NCBI GenBank assembly: GCA_937967805.1
Contig: CALBTC010000482.1
Coordinates: 1 to 6,505, forward strand
Direction of reading: 5' to 3'
DNA length: 6,505 nucleotides
DNA from: an uncultured Anaerolineaceae bacterium
Lineage (GTDB): Bacteria; Chloroflexota; Anaerolineae; Promineifilales; Promineifilaceae
Numbering within the stretch: the first letter of the stretch is position 1; each line of letters opens with the position of its first letter. Positions 4,553-6,505 of the stretch are shown piece by piece. Both the position numbers and the translations under genes were made by a program. Under the pieces are notes generated by a model that saw only the letters and a list, made by a program, of their open reading frames with translations, did no database searches and was not told the origin of the DNA.

Positions 4553-6505
<1,953 letters not shown>

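Overview
The window is bacterial chromosome from an unidentified organism. It is mostly GC-rich, with one clearly AT-richer gene. A Chloroflexota-like (Anaerolineae/Ardenticatenia-type) source fits the small DUF4258/DUF2283 genes, the small minus-strand proteins and the dense palindromic intergenic repeats. That assignment is an impression from the style of the sequence, because no rRNA or marker phylogeny is available here.

Layout, left to right. Positions 1-112 are a cluster of palindromes and short tandem repeats. They lead into a YbaK/EbsC-family aminoacyl-tRNA deacylase-like gene (113-577, +). A MITE-like inverted repeat follows (about 600-689). Next come two different HNH nucleases in tandem on the plus strand. 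The first (848-1753) is AT-richer and has an SRA/PUA-like N-terminal region. The second (1860-2831) has an N-terminal region resembling the ScoMcrA-type DNA sulfur-binding domain. Both look like stand-alone modification-dependent (type IV) restriction enzymes, and no methylase or dnd gene is present in the window. After a likely promoter comes a tight plus-strand trio (2930-3819): DUF4258, DUF2283 and an unrecognised 134-aa protein.

Convergent to this trio, on the minus strand, lies a small two-gene unit. It consists of a 78-codon gene broken by an in-frame TAA at codon 39 (4111-4347) and an intact 77-aa hypothetical protein (3870-4103). The right third is the C-terminal two thirds of the fused-type glycine dehydrogenase gene gcvP (minus strand, running off the right edge). 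It ends in a stem-loop followed by a strong intrinsic terminator.

The middle (848-4347) therefore looks like a small accessory or defence patch set between two housekeeping genes. A notable genome-scale signal overlies everything: the palindromic octamer ACGGCCGT occurs ten times in 6.5 kb, in genes and between them, where about 0.1-0.2 would be expected by chance.
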